The notes beneath the pieces were generated by a model. It was given only the letters and a program-made list of their open reading frames with translations, did not search any database and was not told the origin of the DNA. A DNA stretch of 64,000 nucleotides from Halomonas elongata DSM 2581 (GTDB taxonomy: Bacteria > Pseudomonadota > Gammaproteobacteria > Pseudomonadales > Halomonadaceae), in assembly GCF_000196875.2 (NCBI RefSeq), contig NC_014532.2, positions 744,001 to 808,000 of the forward strand. The letters run 5' to 3'. Within the stretch, counting starts at the first letter, position 1. Every line of letters begins with the position of its first letter. The position numbers were made by a program, and so were the translations under genes. Positions 54,173 through 64,000 of this stretch are shown one piece after another.

Positions 54173-56527
54173 ATGGACGCACAAGCCAAGATCATCGATC
54201 GTCTCGCCGAGGAGCTCGGCGTTCGCGCGCCCCAGGTGGCGGCTACCGTGGAACTGCTCGACGGCGGTGCCACCGTTCCCTTCATTGCCCGTTACCGCAA
54301 GGAAGCCACCGGCGGGCTGGACGATACCCAACTGCGTTCCCTGGAAGAGCGGCTGGGTTATCTGCGCGAACTGGAAGAGCGCCGCGAGTCGGTACTGGCC
54401 AGCATCGACGAGCAAGGCAAGCTCACCGAGGCGCTGGCCGCGAGCATCCGTGCCGCCGATACCAAGCAGCGCCTGGAAGACCTCTATCTGCCGTATCGCA
54501 AGAAGCGTCGCACCAAGGCGCAGATCGCGCGCGAGGCGGGCCTGGAGCCGCTGGCCGATGCGTTGCTGGCCGACCCGACCCTGTCGCCCGAGGAGCAGGC
54601 CGCCGGCTATCTGCGCGCGGCAGACGGCGATATTCCGGCCATCGAGGATGCCAAGTCGGCGCTGGACGGCGCCAAGCAGATTCTCATGGAGCGGTTCGCC
54701 GAGGAGCCCGAGCTGGTCGGCCAACTGCGCGAGCGCCTGTGGAACGAAGGCGTGCTCAGTGCCCGGCTGATCGACGGCAAGGAACGCGAGGGTGCCAAGT
54801 TCGCCGATTACTTCGAGCATGACGAGGCCATCGCCAAGGTGCCTTCGCACCGCGCTCTGGCGATGTTCCGCGGACGCAACGAGGGCGTGCTGTCGCTGGT
54901 CATCCGCCTGCCGGGCGAGGACGAGGCCGCCGTGCATCCGGCGCAGGTGGCCATCGCCAGGCACTTCGAGATTCAGGACCAGGGGCGTGCCGCCGACCGT
55001 TGGCTCGCCGAAGTGGTGCGCTGGACCTGGCGGGTCAAGCTCTACACCCACCTCGAGACCGAGCTGATGGGCCGCCTGCGCGAACGCGCCGAAGCCGAGG
55101 CCATCGGTGTCTTCGCCGCCAATCTCAAGGATTTGCTGCTGGCGGCGCCGGCCGGTGCCAAGGCGACGCTGGCCATTGATCCCGGGCTGCGTACCGGTTG
55201 CAAGGTGGCAGTGGTCAGCGCCACCGGCCAGTTCCTGGGCCAGTCGACCATCTTCCCCCATGCGCCGCGTCATCAGTGGAACGAGTCGCTGGCCGAGCTG
55301 GCCCGACTGGTGGAGGCTCATGATGTGGCCCTGATCGCCGTGGGCAACGGTACCGCCAGCCGCGAGACCGACAAGCTGGCGGGCGAGCTGGTCAAGGCCA
55401 TGGCCGGGACGCGTCGCCTCTCCAAGGTGATGGTCAGCGAGGCCGGCGCCTCGGTCTATTCGGCGTCGGAGTATGCCTCCCGCGAACTGCCGGATCTCGA
55501 CGTGACCGTGCGCGGCGCGGTGTCGATCGCCCGCCGCCTGCAGGATCCGCTGGCCGAGCTGGTCAAGATCGAGCCCAAGTCCATCGGCGTCGGCCAGTAC
55601 CAGCACGATGTCTCCCAGGTTCAGCTTTCGCGCAGCCTGGAGGCGGTGATCGAGGATTGCGTCAATGCCGTGGGCGTGGATCTCAATACCGCTTCCTCGG
55701 CCCTGCTGTCGCGGGTGGCCGGCCTCAATGCCGGCCTCGCCGAGAACATCGTCGCCCGCCGCGACGCCGAAGGCGCCTTCCGTTCGCGTCGCCAACTGCT
55801 GGATGTCAGCCGTCTCGGCCCCAAGACCTTCGAGCAGTGCGCCGGCTTTCTTCGCATCATGGATGGCGACAATCCGCTGGACGCCAGTGCGGTCCACCCC
55901 GAGGCCTACCCGCTGGTGGAGCGTATCGCCTCGCGCAGCGGTCGCGATCTGGCCGGGCTGATCGGTGACAGCACGACCCTCAAGTCGCTCAAGGCTGCCG
56001 AGTTCGCCGACGAGCGCTTCGGCGTGCCCACCGTCAACGATATCCTCAAGGAACTGGACAAGCCCGGCCGCGATCCGCGTCCCGAATTCCGGGCCGCCGA
56101 GTTCCGCGAAGGTGTGGAGACGCTCAAGGACCTGGAGCCCGGCATGGTGCTGGAAGGCAGCGTGACCAACGTCACCCACTTCGGTGCTTTCGTCGATATC
56201 GGCGTCCATCAGGACGGTCTGGTACATATCTCGGCGTTGTCCAACAAGTTCGTCGAGGATCCCCGTTCGGTGGTCAAGGCCGGTGACATCGTCAAGGTCA
56301 AGGTCATGAACGTGGACCTCGAACGCTCGCGTATCGGACTCTCCATGCGTCTCGACGATCAGCCCGGCGAGGCCGAGGGCGATCGGCCTGGCAAGGGGGG
56401 CGAGTCGCGTGGGCGTGGCAAGGCACCCCGCAAGGGAGGCGGCAAGACGAAGGGGCAAGGTGGCCAGGGAGAGGGCCAGCTCGGCGCCCTGGGGGCAGCA
56501 TTGCTCAAGGCCAAGCGTGATGGCTAG
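54173..56527 (+). CDS. tex: Tex / YhgF RNA-binding transcription accessory protein
   Basis: The 784-residue protein has the Tex layout: an N-terminal helical region with [33 protein letters not shown], a YqgF-like RNase H fold (about 325-450, [18 protein letters not shown]), a helix-hairpin-helix region (about 495-560, [31 protein letters not shown]) and a C-terminal S1 domain (about 655-725, [31 protein letters not shown]). A Gly/Lys-rich basic tail follows. In E. coli yhgF also lies near pckA. AAGGA is close to the ATG. Confidence 0.96.
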   Translation: MDAQAKIIDRLAEELGVRAPQVAATVELLDGGATVPFIARYRKEATGGLDDTQLRSLEERLGYLRELEERRESVLASIDEQGKLTEALAASIRAADTKQRLEDLYLPYRKKRRTKAQIAREAGLEPLADALLADPTLSPEEQAAGYLRAADGDIPAIEDAKSALDGAKQILMERFAEEPELVGQLRERLWNEGVLSARLIDGKEREGAKFADYFEHDEAIAKVPSHRALAMFRGRNEGVLSLVIRLPGEDEAAVHPAQVAIARHFEIQDQGRAADRWLAEVVRWTWRVKLYTHLETELMGRLRERAEAEAIGVFAANLKDLLLAAPAGAKATLAIDPGLRTGCKVAVVSATGQFLGQSTIFPHAPRHQWNESLAELARLVEAHDVALIAVGNGTASRETDKLAGELVKAMAGTRRLSKVMVSEAGASVYSASEYASRELPDLDVTVRGAVSIARRLQDPLAELVKIEPKSIGVGQYQHDVSQVQLSRSLEAVIEDCVNAVGVDLNTASSALLSRVAGLNAGLAENIVARRDAEGAFRSRRQLLDVSRLGPKTFEQCAGFLRIMDGDNPLDASAVHPEAYPLVERIASRSGRDLAGLIGDSTTLKSLKAAEFADERFGVPTVNDILKELDKPGRDPRPEFRAAEFREGVETLKDLEPGMVLEGSVTNVTHFGAFVDIGVHQDGLVHISALSNKFVEDPRSVVKAGDIVKVKVMNVDLERSRIGLSMRLDDQPGEAEGDRPGKGGESRGRGKAPRKGGGKTKGQGGQGEGQLGALGAALLKAKRDG

Positions 56528-56595
56528 CAGGCCGAACGGCGAGCGACGAACCCCGAGGCTCGTGGCTCGCCGCTCGAATCCCGCGGCCCATTACC

Positions 56596-56623
56596 TTGAA
56601 TCGCCGTTTTTCGGCGCCATAAT
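56596..56623 (+). promoter_or_regulatory. sigma-70-type promoter candidate for gshA
   Basis: TTGAAT (56596-56601) and CATAAT (56618-56623) are 16 bp apart, 89 bp before the gshA start codon. The spacer holds a short CGCCG/CGGCG palindrome that may be incidental. Confidence 0.55.
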
Positions 56624-56711
56624 CTGGAATTCTATGGGTGCCTCGGTACCCGACCGATAACCGGGAAGCCGGTCGTTCGCCCGGCCGGCTGCCACGACAT
56701 GGGGTGTCATC

Positions 56712-58343
56712 TTGTCCGAATCGCTCTCCACCCTCATCGAAAGACTCAGCGGGCCGGCCAGCCAGGGGCGTTTCGGACGCCTGCGCCGTGGCATCGAAAA
56801 AGAGGGGCTACGCGTCGACGCCGACGGTCGCATTGCCCAGACGCCGCATCCCGCCGAGCTTGGCTCGAAGCTGACGCACCCGCATGTCACCACGGATTAT
56901 TCCGAGGCGCTGCTCGAGTACATCACGCCGGTCTACAGTCGGCCCGAGGATGCCCTGGCGTTCCTCGCCGACCTGCATCGGTTCAGCTATCGTCGTCTGG
57001 ACAACGAGTTCATCTGGCCGGCCAGCATGCCGGCCCGGCTCGACGGCAACGAGAGCATTCCCATCGCCGACTACGGCCGCTCCAACGTGGGCAGGATGAA
57101 GCATGTCTACCGCAAGGGGCTGGATGTGCGTTATGGGCGCATCATGCAGGCCATTGCCGGTGTTCACTACAATGTTTCCCTGCCGGACGACTTCTGGTCG
57201 CTGCTCAAGAGCCTGGATGGCGATGAGCAGGCCTCCATGCAGGACTTCCGTTCGTCGCGCTACTTCGATCTGATCCGCAATTTCCGTCGTCACAGCTGGC
57301 TGTTGCTCTACCTGTTCGGTGCCTCGCCGGCGGTGGATCGCAGTTTTCTACCCGACGGGCGCGTGCCGGAAGGCTTGCAGCCCCACGGTGAGCAAACACT
57401 GGTGTCGCCCTACGCGACCAGCCTGCGCATGTCCGATCTGGGTTACCAGAACAAGGTGCAGGAACAGCTCAAGATCTGTTTCAACTCGCTGTCCAACTAC
57501 GTCAACACTCTGCGTCACGCCATCTCGACCCCCTGGCCCGACTATGGCGCGCTCGGCGTGAAGGGTGACGGCGAAGATGACTGGCGACAGCTCAATGCCA
57601 ACATCCTGCAGATCGAGAACGAATATTACAGCGACATCCGCCCCAAGCGCGTCGCGCGGCACGACGAGACGCCGAGCCAGGCGCTGGAAGCGCGGGGTGT
57701 CGAATATATCGAAGTGCGTTGTCTCGATCTCGATCCCTTCGATCCGCTGGGCTTCGATGCGACTCGCAGCCGCTTCGTCGACACCTTCCTGATGTGGTGC
57801 CTGCTTTCGGAAAGCCCCTGGATCACCGACGAGGAATGCGAGCATCTCGACGACAATCGCCGGTTGGTGGTGTCGCGGGGGCGTGACCCCGAGCTGCGCC
57901 TGGACCATCACGGTCGCAAGCGTTCCATCGCCGACTGGGGGCATGAAATCTTCGCCGAGCTGCGCGAAGTCGCCACCCTGCTCGATCGCCTGGAGGAGGG
58001 CGCGCCGCATGCCGAGGCCCTGGCCGAATTGACGCCCTGGCTCGATGATCCGTCGCTGACCCCTTCCGGCCGTCTGCTGCACCGTCTGGAGACGCAGGGC
58101 GAGGAGTTCGTCGATGCCATCATGGCAATGGCCCGGGAGCAGGCCGAGCGGTTGCGCAACGAACCCATCGGGCCGGCCCGCTCGGCGCTCTTCGACCAGT
58201 TGGTGGACACTTCCCATCAACAGCAGGGTGATATCGAGGCGGCGGAAAGCGAGAGCTTCGCCGACTTCCTGGCCGATTACTTCGAGCGGGCCCGGGAGTC
58301 CCGGGCCCTGACACCACTGCGGGCCGCGGGAGGCCAGTCATGA
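56712..58343 (+). CDS. gshA: glutamate-cysteine ligase (E. coli type)
   Basis: The 543-residue enzyme makes gamma-glutamylcysteine, the first step of glutathione synthesis. Recognisable stretches are GRLRRGIEKEGLRV, HVTTDYSEALLEYITPV, GVHYNVSLPDDFW, IRNFRRHSWLLLYLFGASPAVDRSF, TSLRMSDLGYQNK and YIEVRCLDLDPFDPLG. Length is slightly above the E. coli enzyme (518). It uses a TTG start at 56712. The gene overlaps dsbB by 4 bp; both bear on thiol chemistry, in the cytoplasm and envelope. Confidence 0.94.
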   Translation: MSESLSTLIERLSGPASQGRFGRLRRGIEKEGLRVDADGRIAQTPHPAELGSKLTHPHVTTDYSEALLEYITPVYSRPEDALAFLADLHRFSYRRLDNEFIWPASMPARLDGNESIPIADYGRSNVGRMKHVYRKGLDVRYGRIMQAIAGVHYNVSLPDDFWSLLKSLDGDEQASMQDFRSSRYFDLIRNFRRHSWLLLYLFGASPAVDRSFLPDGRVPEGLQPHGEQTLVSPYATSLRMSDLGYQNKVQEQLKICFNSLSNYVNTLRHAISTPWPDYGALGVKGDGEDDWRQLNANILQIENEYYSDIRPKRVARHDETPSQALEARGVEYIEVRCLDLDPFDPLGFDATRSRFVDTFLMWCLLSESPWITDEECEHLDDNRRLVVSRGRDPELRLDHHGRKRSIADWGHEIFAELREVATLLDRLEEGAPHAEALAELTPWLDDPSLTPSGRLLHRLETQGEEFVDAIMAMAREQAERLRNEPIGPARSALFDQLVDTSHQQQGDIEAAESESFADFLADYFERARESRALTPLRAAGGQS

Positions 58344-58891
58344 TCATGGAGCTCGAGAACTGGAGCGTGCGCCGCTGGAGCCTGGCGGGGCTGGCCTTCT
58401 GCGTGCTGATGATGGCCGTGGCACTGGGGCTGGAGCATGGCGCGGGCCTGGAACCCTGTCCGTTGTGCATCTTCCAGCGGGTGGCGGTGATCGCCGCTGG
58501 CGTGGTGTTCGCGATTGCCGCCTTGCATGACCCGAAGGGACGTGCCGGTGCGGCGATCTACGGACTGCTGGGCGTGGTCGCGGTCGGTACCGGTATCGGT
58601 CTGGCCGGTCGCCACCTGTGGCTGCAGTCGTTGCCGGCGGATCAGGTGCCGAGCTGTGGCCCGGGGCTGGACTACATGATGGAGATCCTGCCGCTGCGCG
58701 AGGTGCTGGCCACGGTGCTGACCGGTTCCGGCGAGTGCGCCGAGATCAGTGCGAGTCTGCTGGGGCTCTCATTGCCCGGCTGGACGTTGATTGGATTCGT
58801 AGTGCTGATGCTGGCACCGCTGGGGCTTCTGGCCAGGTCGCTGCGTCGCGATCATGGCTATCGTTGGCAGGGGGTGCCTGGCCGGGATTGA
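58340..58891 (+). CDS. dsbB: disulfide bond formation protein B
   Basis: The 183-residue inner-membrane protein has four predicted helices, the first periplasmic loop with CPLC (about residues 40-43) and a second loop pair of Cys in VPSCGPG and SGECAE (about 111 and 133). DsbB reoxidises DsbA and passes electrons to quinone. Cys spacing and length fit DsbB. The start lies within the gshA stop (ATGA). The rsd gene follows 63 bp downstream, an order also seen in pseudomonads near algQ. Confidence 0.93.
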   Translation: MIMELENWSVRRWSLAGLAFCVLMMAVALGLEHGAGLEPCPLCIFQRVAVIAAGVVFAIAALHDPKGRAGAAIYGLLGVVAVGTGIGLAGRHLWLQSLPADQVPSCGPGLDYMMEILPLREVLATVLTGSGECAEISASLLGLSLPGWTLIGFVVLMLAPLGLLARSLRRDHGYRWQGVPGRD

Positions 58892-58954
58892 CAGTGCCCC
58901 CGGCAGGGGTGAGTCTGTTGCTCAGGGTCGGCGGTCCATTCAAGGGAGACACCC

Positions 58955-59470
58955 ATGCTGGAAGACTGCAAGAATGCGCAGGAACGCTGGGGTGGCGTTC
59001 ACCAACTGATCGATCGTTGGCTCGCCGAGCGGCGGGCGTTGCTGACGAATTTTCGTGAGCTGCAGGATGCCTGCGACGCCGATCTGGAAGCCCTGAACAA
59101 GGCGCGCATCGATGCCTTCAGCGAACTGTTGATGGATTACATCAGTGCCGGCCACTTCGAGGTCTATCCTCAACTGCGTGCCGAGGCCGAGGCATTCGAC
59201 GACAACGCCGCCCTGGCGTTGGCGGATAGCCTGCTGCAACGTCTCGACATGTCCACCGAGCTGGTGCTGGCCTTCGATGAAGACTATGCCAGCGCCACTC
59301 GCTGCGAATACCACATGGCCCGCCTGCCCGCCTGGCTCGACCGACTGCAGAAGGGGCTCACCGAGCGTTTCTCCCTGGAAGACCGGCTGATCGGTCGTCT
59401 GCACGCCGCCCATGCCCCCGACGCTGCCAGCGCCGAACTTCACGCCGGCACCTCCTCCCCGGGAGTGTGA
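58955..59470 (+). CDS. rsd: anti-sigma-70 factor Rsd/AlgQ
   Basis: The 171-residue helical protein begins MLEDCKNAQERWGGVHQLIDRWLAERRALL, the signature of Rsd and Pseudomonas AlgQ, with SELLMDYISAGHFEVY near residues 50-65. Rsd binds region 4 of the housekeeping sigma factor and helps shift RNA polymerase to alternative sigma factors on entry to stationary phase; AlgQ also affects alginate synthesis. AAGGGAG lies 6 bases before the ATG. Downstream is a small GC hairpin (59487-59501) without a clear T run. Confidence 0.94.
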   Translation: MLEDCKNAQERWGGVHQLIDRWLAERRALLTNFRELQDACDADLEALNKARIDAFSELLMDYISAGHFEVYPQLRAEAEAFDDNAALALADSLLQRLDMSTELVLAFDEDYASATRCEYHMARLPAWLDRLQKGLTERFSLEDRLIGRLHAAHAPDAASAELHAGTSSPGV

Positions 59471-59563
59471 TCTGCTGAAGAACGCCCCGGGCTTCGCCCG
59501 GAGCTATAAGCTGTAAGTTTTAAGAAAAAACCTGCTCTTTGGCCTGTCGGGTGGCAGCATCCT

Positions 59564-59622
<59 letters not shown>

Positions 59623-59633
<11 letters not shown>

Positions 59634-62600
59634 GGTTCGTTCTCTTGCCTGGTCCGAGCACCAGCATGCAGGGCGTCAGCAGTAGCGTCAGTCCTGTGGC
59701 GAAGGTCAGGCCGCCGGCGATGGCGCTGGAGAGCTGGCCCCACCATTGGGTCGAGGGGGCACCGAGGCCGAGCCGGGGGGCAAAGAGGTCGACGTTGATC
59801 TCGAGCACCATCGGCATCAGGCCGAGTACCGTGGTCACGGCGGTGAGCAATACCGGTCGCAGGCGCAGTCCGCCCGCCTGGAGTGCGGCCTCGCTCGGCG
59901 ACAGGCCCTCGGCCCGCAATTGGTTGAAGGTGTCGATCAGCACGATGTTGTTGTTCACCACGATGCCGGCCAGGGCGATGATGCCCATCCCCACCATGAC
60001 AATGCCGAAGGGCTGTCCATTGACCAGCAGGCCGAGCAGCACGCCGGCGGTGGAGAAGATGATGGCCGAGAGCACCAGCAGCGTCTGGTAGAGGCTGTTG
60101 AACTGCGTGACCAGGATCAGTGCCATCAGGCAGACGGCGACCAGAAAGGCGGTCATCAGGAACGTCATGGCTTCCTGCTGATCTTCCTGCTCTCCGGCGA
60201 CCTGGACGCTGACGCCGTCGGGCAGTTCCTCCATGGCGTCGGTCAGGGCGCGAAGGCGCTCGTCGGGGCTTTCGCCCTCCGTGACGTCGGCTTCCAGGGT
60301 GATGGCGCGACGGCCATCGATGCGGTGCAGGGTACTGACCTTGGGGGCCGGCTCGATGCTGACGAAGTTCGAGATCGGTACCTGGCCGCGCGATGTGTTC
60401 AGCGTCAGTCGGTCGAGTTGATCCAGGGTGCGTGAATCCTCCGGCAGGCGGACGCGAATATCGACCTCGTCATCGACCCCGGCGGGGCGATAACTGGCCA
60501 CCTGCAGGCCGTTGGTGAGCAATTGCACGGCGCTGCCGATGGTGGTCACATCGGTGCCGAAGCGCGCGGCGGCTTCGCGATCGACCCTGACACGCCACTC
60601 CACGCCGGGCAGGCTGCGGTCGTCCTCGATGTCGCGGAAGCCGCCGAGTTCGTTCATGGTCCGGCGCAGCGATGCCACGGCGCGTTCGGCCTGCTCGGTC
60701 GTGGTGGCCCCGACCTCCAGCACGATGGGCTTGCCGGCGGCCGGTCCTTGCTCCTGTTCGCGGAATTCCAGCTCGATCCCCGGGATATCGGCCGTGCGCT
60801 CGGCCATGTCGGCGAGGATGTCACTGGCAGGCCGTCGTTCGTGCCAGTCGGTCAACTGGAACTGCAGGACGCCGATGACATCGGCGCCGAGCTGCTGATT
60901 GCCGGTGGCGAAGGAGCGGGCATAGAGGGCCTGGATCTCGCTCATGTCGGTGAGACGTGCCTCGACCCGTTGGACGATGGCGTCGTTCTCCCGGGCGGAG
61001 AAGTCGCCCCGGGAATGAACGAGGATCTGGGCGCTGTCGGGCTCCACGCTGGGGAAGAATTCCACGCCGTGATTGAAGCGGGCGTAGGCGGTGTAGGTCA
61101 GTGCCATCAACAACAGGGCGACCAGCAGGGTAAGGCCTGGCCGGGTCAGTAGCCGGGCCAGCAGGGTGCGATACAGGCGACCGCCGTAAGTGATCAGCTC
61201 GGTATCGCTCAAGGCCCGGCCGCTGCGGGCGCCGAACACGCCGCCCAGGGTAGGCAGGAAGACCAGGGCCATGGCCAGGGAGGCCAGCAGGCAGAGAATG
61301 ACCGTGGCCGGCAGGTATTTCATGAACTCGCCCACCACGCCGGGCCAGAACAGCAAGGGGACGAAGACCGCCAGGGTCGTGGCCGTGGAGGCGATGACCG
61401 GCCAGCTCATGCGGCTGGCGGCATTGATCCAGGCGTCATGGGGCGCCTGGCCCTGACGCAGGTGACGGTCGGCCAGCTCGCTGACGACGATGGCACCGTC
61501 GACCAGCATGCCGGCGACCAGGATCAGGGCGAACAGCACCACCATGTTGAGGGTGAAGCCGATCGCCCAGATCAACAGAATGCCGGTGAGAAAGGCGCCG
61601 GGGATGGTCAGCCCCACCATCAGGGCAGGGCGCAGCCCCATGGCGGCGAGAATGACGATCAGCACCAGCACCACTGCGGTGAGGACGTTGTTGAGCAGTT
61701 CCGACAGCAACGACTCGACCATCTCGGACTGGTCCATGATGGTGGTGACCTTGAGGCCCTCCGGCAGCAGGCCGTCGGCCTCGTCGAACAGCTCGTTCAC
61801 CGATTCGATGGTGGCGATGATGTTGGCGCCGGCACGCTTGGCGACCTCCAGCACCAGGGCCGGTTGGCCGTCGATGCGGGCGAAGCCCTGAGGATCCTTG
61901 AAGGTGGGGTGAATCCAGCCGACATCGCCGAAGGTCACCACCCGGTCGCCGTCGACCTTGACCGGCATCTTCATCACGTCCTCGAGCTTTTCGATCACGC
62001 CGGGCACCTTGAGCGCCAGGCGACCGGCGCCGGTATCCAGGCTGCCCGCCGCCACGAGCCGGTTGTTGCGACTCACGCGGTTGAACAGGGTCTCGAAATC
62101 GACGCCATAGCTGTCCAGCACCAGCGGGTCGACGACGATTTCCAGCAGGTTTTCCCGGTCGCCGCCGATGTCGACCTCGAGGACCTCGGGAATGCCTTCG
62201 ATCTCTTCCTTCAGTCGGCGTGCCACGGCCACGCGACGGCTTTCCTCGATGGGCCCTGACAGGCCGATGGAGAGCACCGGGAAGAGCCCGACGTTGACCT
62301 CGACGACCCGGGGTTCCTCGGCCTCGTCGGGCAGGTCGGCCTTGGCGATGTCGACTTGCTCGCGCACGTCGGTGAGGGCCTGGGCGGGATCGAAGCCGGC
62401 GTCGAATTCCAGGTTCAGGGAGGCGTGACCTTCTCCGGCCTGGGCGGTCAGCTTGCTCAGGCCCTCGATGCTGCGCAGTTCCTGCTCCATGGGGCGGACC
62501 AGCAGACGTTCGGCGTCTTCCGGGCTGACGCCTTCCAGTGTCATCGAGACGTAGATGATCGGAATGGGAATGTCCGGATTGGCTTCCTTGGGGATCGCCT

Positions 62601-62691
62601 GCCAGGCGCCCAGCCCCGCCAGCAACAGGGCGATCAGCAGCAGCAGGGTGGTCCGCGAGCGGTCCAGGGCGGCCGAGATCAGAGTGCGCAT
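59623..62691 (-). CDS. RND-family efflux permease (HAE1 type)
   Basis: The 1022-residue inner-membrane pump has 12 predicted helices with two large periplasmic loops between TM1-2 and TM7-8. Near the N-terminus it has IPKEANPDIPIPIIYVSMTLEGVSPEDAERLLVRPMEQEL. The canonical Asp-Asp of TM4 reads VDGAIVVSELADR (only the first Asp present) and the TM10 Lys region reads NNNIVLIDTFN, so the proton relay differs from AcrB. Export of drugs, detergents or solutes is likely. The start at 62691 lies 1 bp after the stop of the fusion-protein gene. The last codons lie in the heptamer repeat. An outer-membrane channel gene is not present. Confidence 0.93.
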
Positions 62692-62692
62692 G

Positions 62693-63799
62693 TCAGGGGC
62701 GCTCCATGTCGGCCGCGGTCTCGGTTTCGTCGGCGGGCACCGGCGTGACGACATCGCCGGGATCGACGAAACCGCCGCCCAGGGTGATCAGGCGAATCTG
62801 CTCGGGCAGCCCCGTGACGCGGGCCTCCTGGTCGTTGCTGCTGACCAGCTCGACGGTGTCGCGGACCACTCGATCCTGGCGATCCAGGTGCTTGACCGCC
62901 AGTTGGCCCTGCTCGTCGAGCTCCAGCAGGGCCGACGACAGGCGATGCACGCGACGTGATGGAAGCGTCAGCTCGACGGTGGCGCTGGCACCGGCCAGGC
63001 GTCGGTGCTCGGGGTTGTCCAGCGTGACCTCGATGGCGAAGCTGCGCGTGGCCTCGTCGGCGCGACTGGCGACATGGTCGAGTTCACCCTCGAGGGTCGA
63101 GCCATCGAGCAGACGTATCCGAGCGGGCAGGCCGGGTTCCAGCGACAGGGCCTTGCGCTGGGGGACCCAGGCCTTGGCGGTGAGCCGTGAATCGTCGACC
63201 AGCCGCCCCCAGGTCTCTCCGACCTGCAGCAGCTCGCCCGGGTCGACGTCGATCCGATCCAGTACGCCGGGGAAGGGCGCCTGGGTGCGCGTGTCGTCCA
63301 ACTGGCGGCGCAGGTCGGCGAGTTCGGCGGCGGCGGCGCTCACCGCGCTCTGGCGACGCAGGAACTCGGGATTGGAGATGAGCTCGCGGTCGCGCAACCC
63401 ACGGGCACCGGACAGCTCGGCGCGAGCCAGGGCCAATTCCGCCTCGGCCTGTTCCAGGCGCTCGGGCAGGGCGTCTTGTTCGAGCCTCAGCAACTCGTCG
63501 CCGCGCTCGACGCGCCCGCCCTGCGGAACCGGAAGTGCTTCCACCCGGCCGGACAGTCGGGCGCGCAGCTCGAGTTCGTGATATGCCTCGAGGTGGCCCT
63601 GTACCACGAGTGTTGGTGCATAGGGCTCGGCATGATGCGTCTCGACCTCGACGCGAGGCGGGGGAGGCGCTTCGGACTCCGCTGCCGATGGCGGTTCATC
63701 GCGGAAGCTCGAAATGTCGCCGAAAGCGAGCCATAGCAACAGGGCCAGGCCGAGCGCGATGGCCAGCAGGATAGAAGTAGAGGGGCGTCGGCGTGGCAT
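62693..63799 (-). CDS. RND efflux membrane-fusion (periplasmic adaptor) protein
   Basis: The 368-residue adaptor has an N-terminal membrane anchor (about residues 9-27). A lipoyl/barrel-sandwich hybrid follows (VVQGHLEAYHELELRARLSGRVEALPVPQGGRVERGDELLRLE, about 65-107), then a short alpha-hairpin (about 108-175) and beta-barrel and membrane-proximal domains (to about 340). It bridges the permease and an outer-membrane channel encoded elsewhere. AGGGAAGG lies about 5 bases before the start at 63799. It is the first gene of the two-gene operon. Confidence 0.93.
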   Translation of the reverse strand: MPRRRPSTSILLAIALGLALLLWLAFGDISSFRDEPPSAAESEAPPPPRVEVETHHAEPYAPTLVVQGHLEAYHELELRARLSGRVEALPVPQGGRVERGDELLRLEQDALPERLEQAEAELALARAELSGARGLRDRELISNPEFLRRQSAVSAAAAELADLRRQLDDTRTQAPFPGVLDRIDVDPGELLQVGETWGRLVDDSRLTAKAWVPQRKALSLEPGLPARIRLLDGSTLEGELDHVASRADEATRSFAIEVTLDNPEHRRLAGASATVELTLPSRRVHRLSSALLELDEQGQLAVKHLDRQDRVVRDTVELVSSNDQEARVTGLPEQIRLITLGGGFVDPGDVVTPVPADETETAADMERP

Positions 63800-64000
63800 T
63801 CGGACCTTCCCTGGTGGGTCACGTAACTGTATGAGCGGAGAATGAAATCCCCACAGCATAGCGGAAGCAGGAGAAGAATTCTGTCGCGGTGGAGGTGCCT
63901 AGGCCTTGTCTGAAAAGTCGGCGAGCGAAGGTTAGGGCTAGGCCCGTTCCCGACGGGCCATCGCATTTCCCACATCCATGTGGGTCACAAGGCGAAAATT
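63800..64000. other. right-edge stretch upstream of the efflux operon
   Basis: The first 100 bp should hold the efflux operon promoter, but I see no strong -10/-35 pair on the minus strand. From about 63900 the sequence (GCCTTGTCTGAAAAGTCGG, then a string with a short CCCACAT/ATGTGGG inverted repeat) looks like the end of an insertion sequence running out of the window. This is a weak resemblance only. Confidence 0.3.

Overview
The window is a high-GC gammaproteobacterial chromosome segment. Gene content and order point to Halomonadaceae (Halomonas or a close relative): argP-argO, yrfG-hslR-hslO-pckA, dsbB-rsd/algQ, scpA-scpB-rluB, E. coli-type purL, gshA and radD, plus a metal-site-degenerate M24 hydrolase resembling the ectoine hydrolase DoeA. 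The family assignment is an inference from gene types; there is no rRNA gene in the window.

Layout. 0.3-11.5 kb: AraC regulator and divergent TauE/SafE permease, LD-carboxypeptidase, argP/argO, two envelope proteins (DUF4399; an NlpE-META fusion lipoprotein), a YeeN-type YebC protein, the M24 hydrolase, and an ABC exporter-RidA-YrhK operon. The exporter promoter holds an almost perfect SoxR box in a 19-bp-spaced promoter. 11.7-19.7 kb: an envelope and surface-signalling region with a BamE/OmpA-like lipoprotein, a CHASE2 histidine kinase translationally linked to a LysM-FecR protein, a short YadA-type trimeric autotransporter in long A+T-rich flanks, and an OmpR-type response regulator. These may form one unstudied sensory/adhesion system. 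19.9-21.7 kb: nitronate monooxygenase-like flavoprotein and an Hsp20 chaperone.

22.03-29.3 kb: a 7.2-kb integrative element in the 3' half of tRNA-Thr(CGU). It has a displaced tRNA 3' fragment plus terminator at the left, the intact tRNA at the right, and GGAACCTATTT repeats just inside both ends. Its genes are a tyrosine integrase, an AlpA/Xis-like protein, a CHC2 zinc-finger protein, a DUF3631 ATPase, a TubC-N-like protein and several unknowns. No capsid, terminase or conjugation gene is recognisable, so it looks like a small satellite-like replicating island.

29.4-44.4 kb: a DmdA-like folate-dependent demethylase, tesB, tadA, mltF, purL, a zinc-ribbon protein, radD, a crotonase, scpA-scpB-rluB, and two identical tRNA-Lys(UUU) genes with a clear promoter and terminator. 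44.6-53.5 kb: nadA, ilvD, a Gfo/Idh oxidoreductase, nudE and yrfG-hslR-hslO-pckA (largely the E. coli order). 53.6-59.5 kb: an exported MsrB, tex, and a gshA-dsbB-rsd cluster, which gives this part a thiol-redox theme. 59.6-63.8 kb: an RND efflux permease and its membrane-fusion protein on the minus strand; a 10-unit heptamer repeat runs into the permease stop codon.

All calls come from reading translated sequence, motifs and gene context, with no database search. Start codons were moved from the longest frame wherever a ribosome binding site, signal peptide or promoter position supported it.
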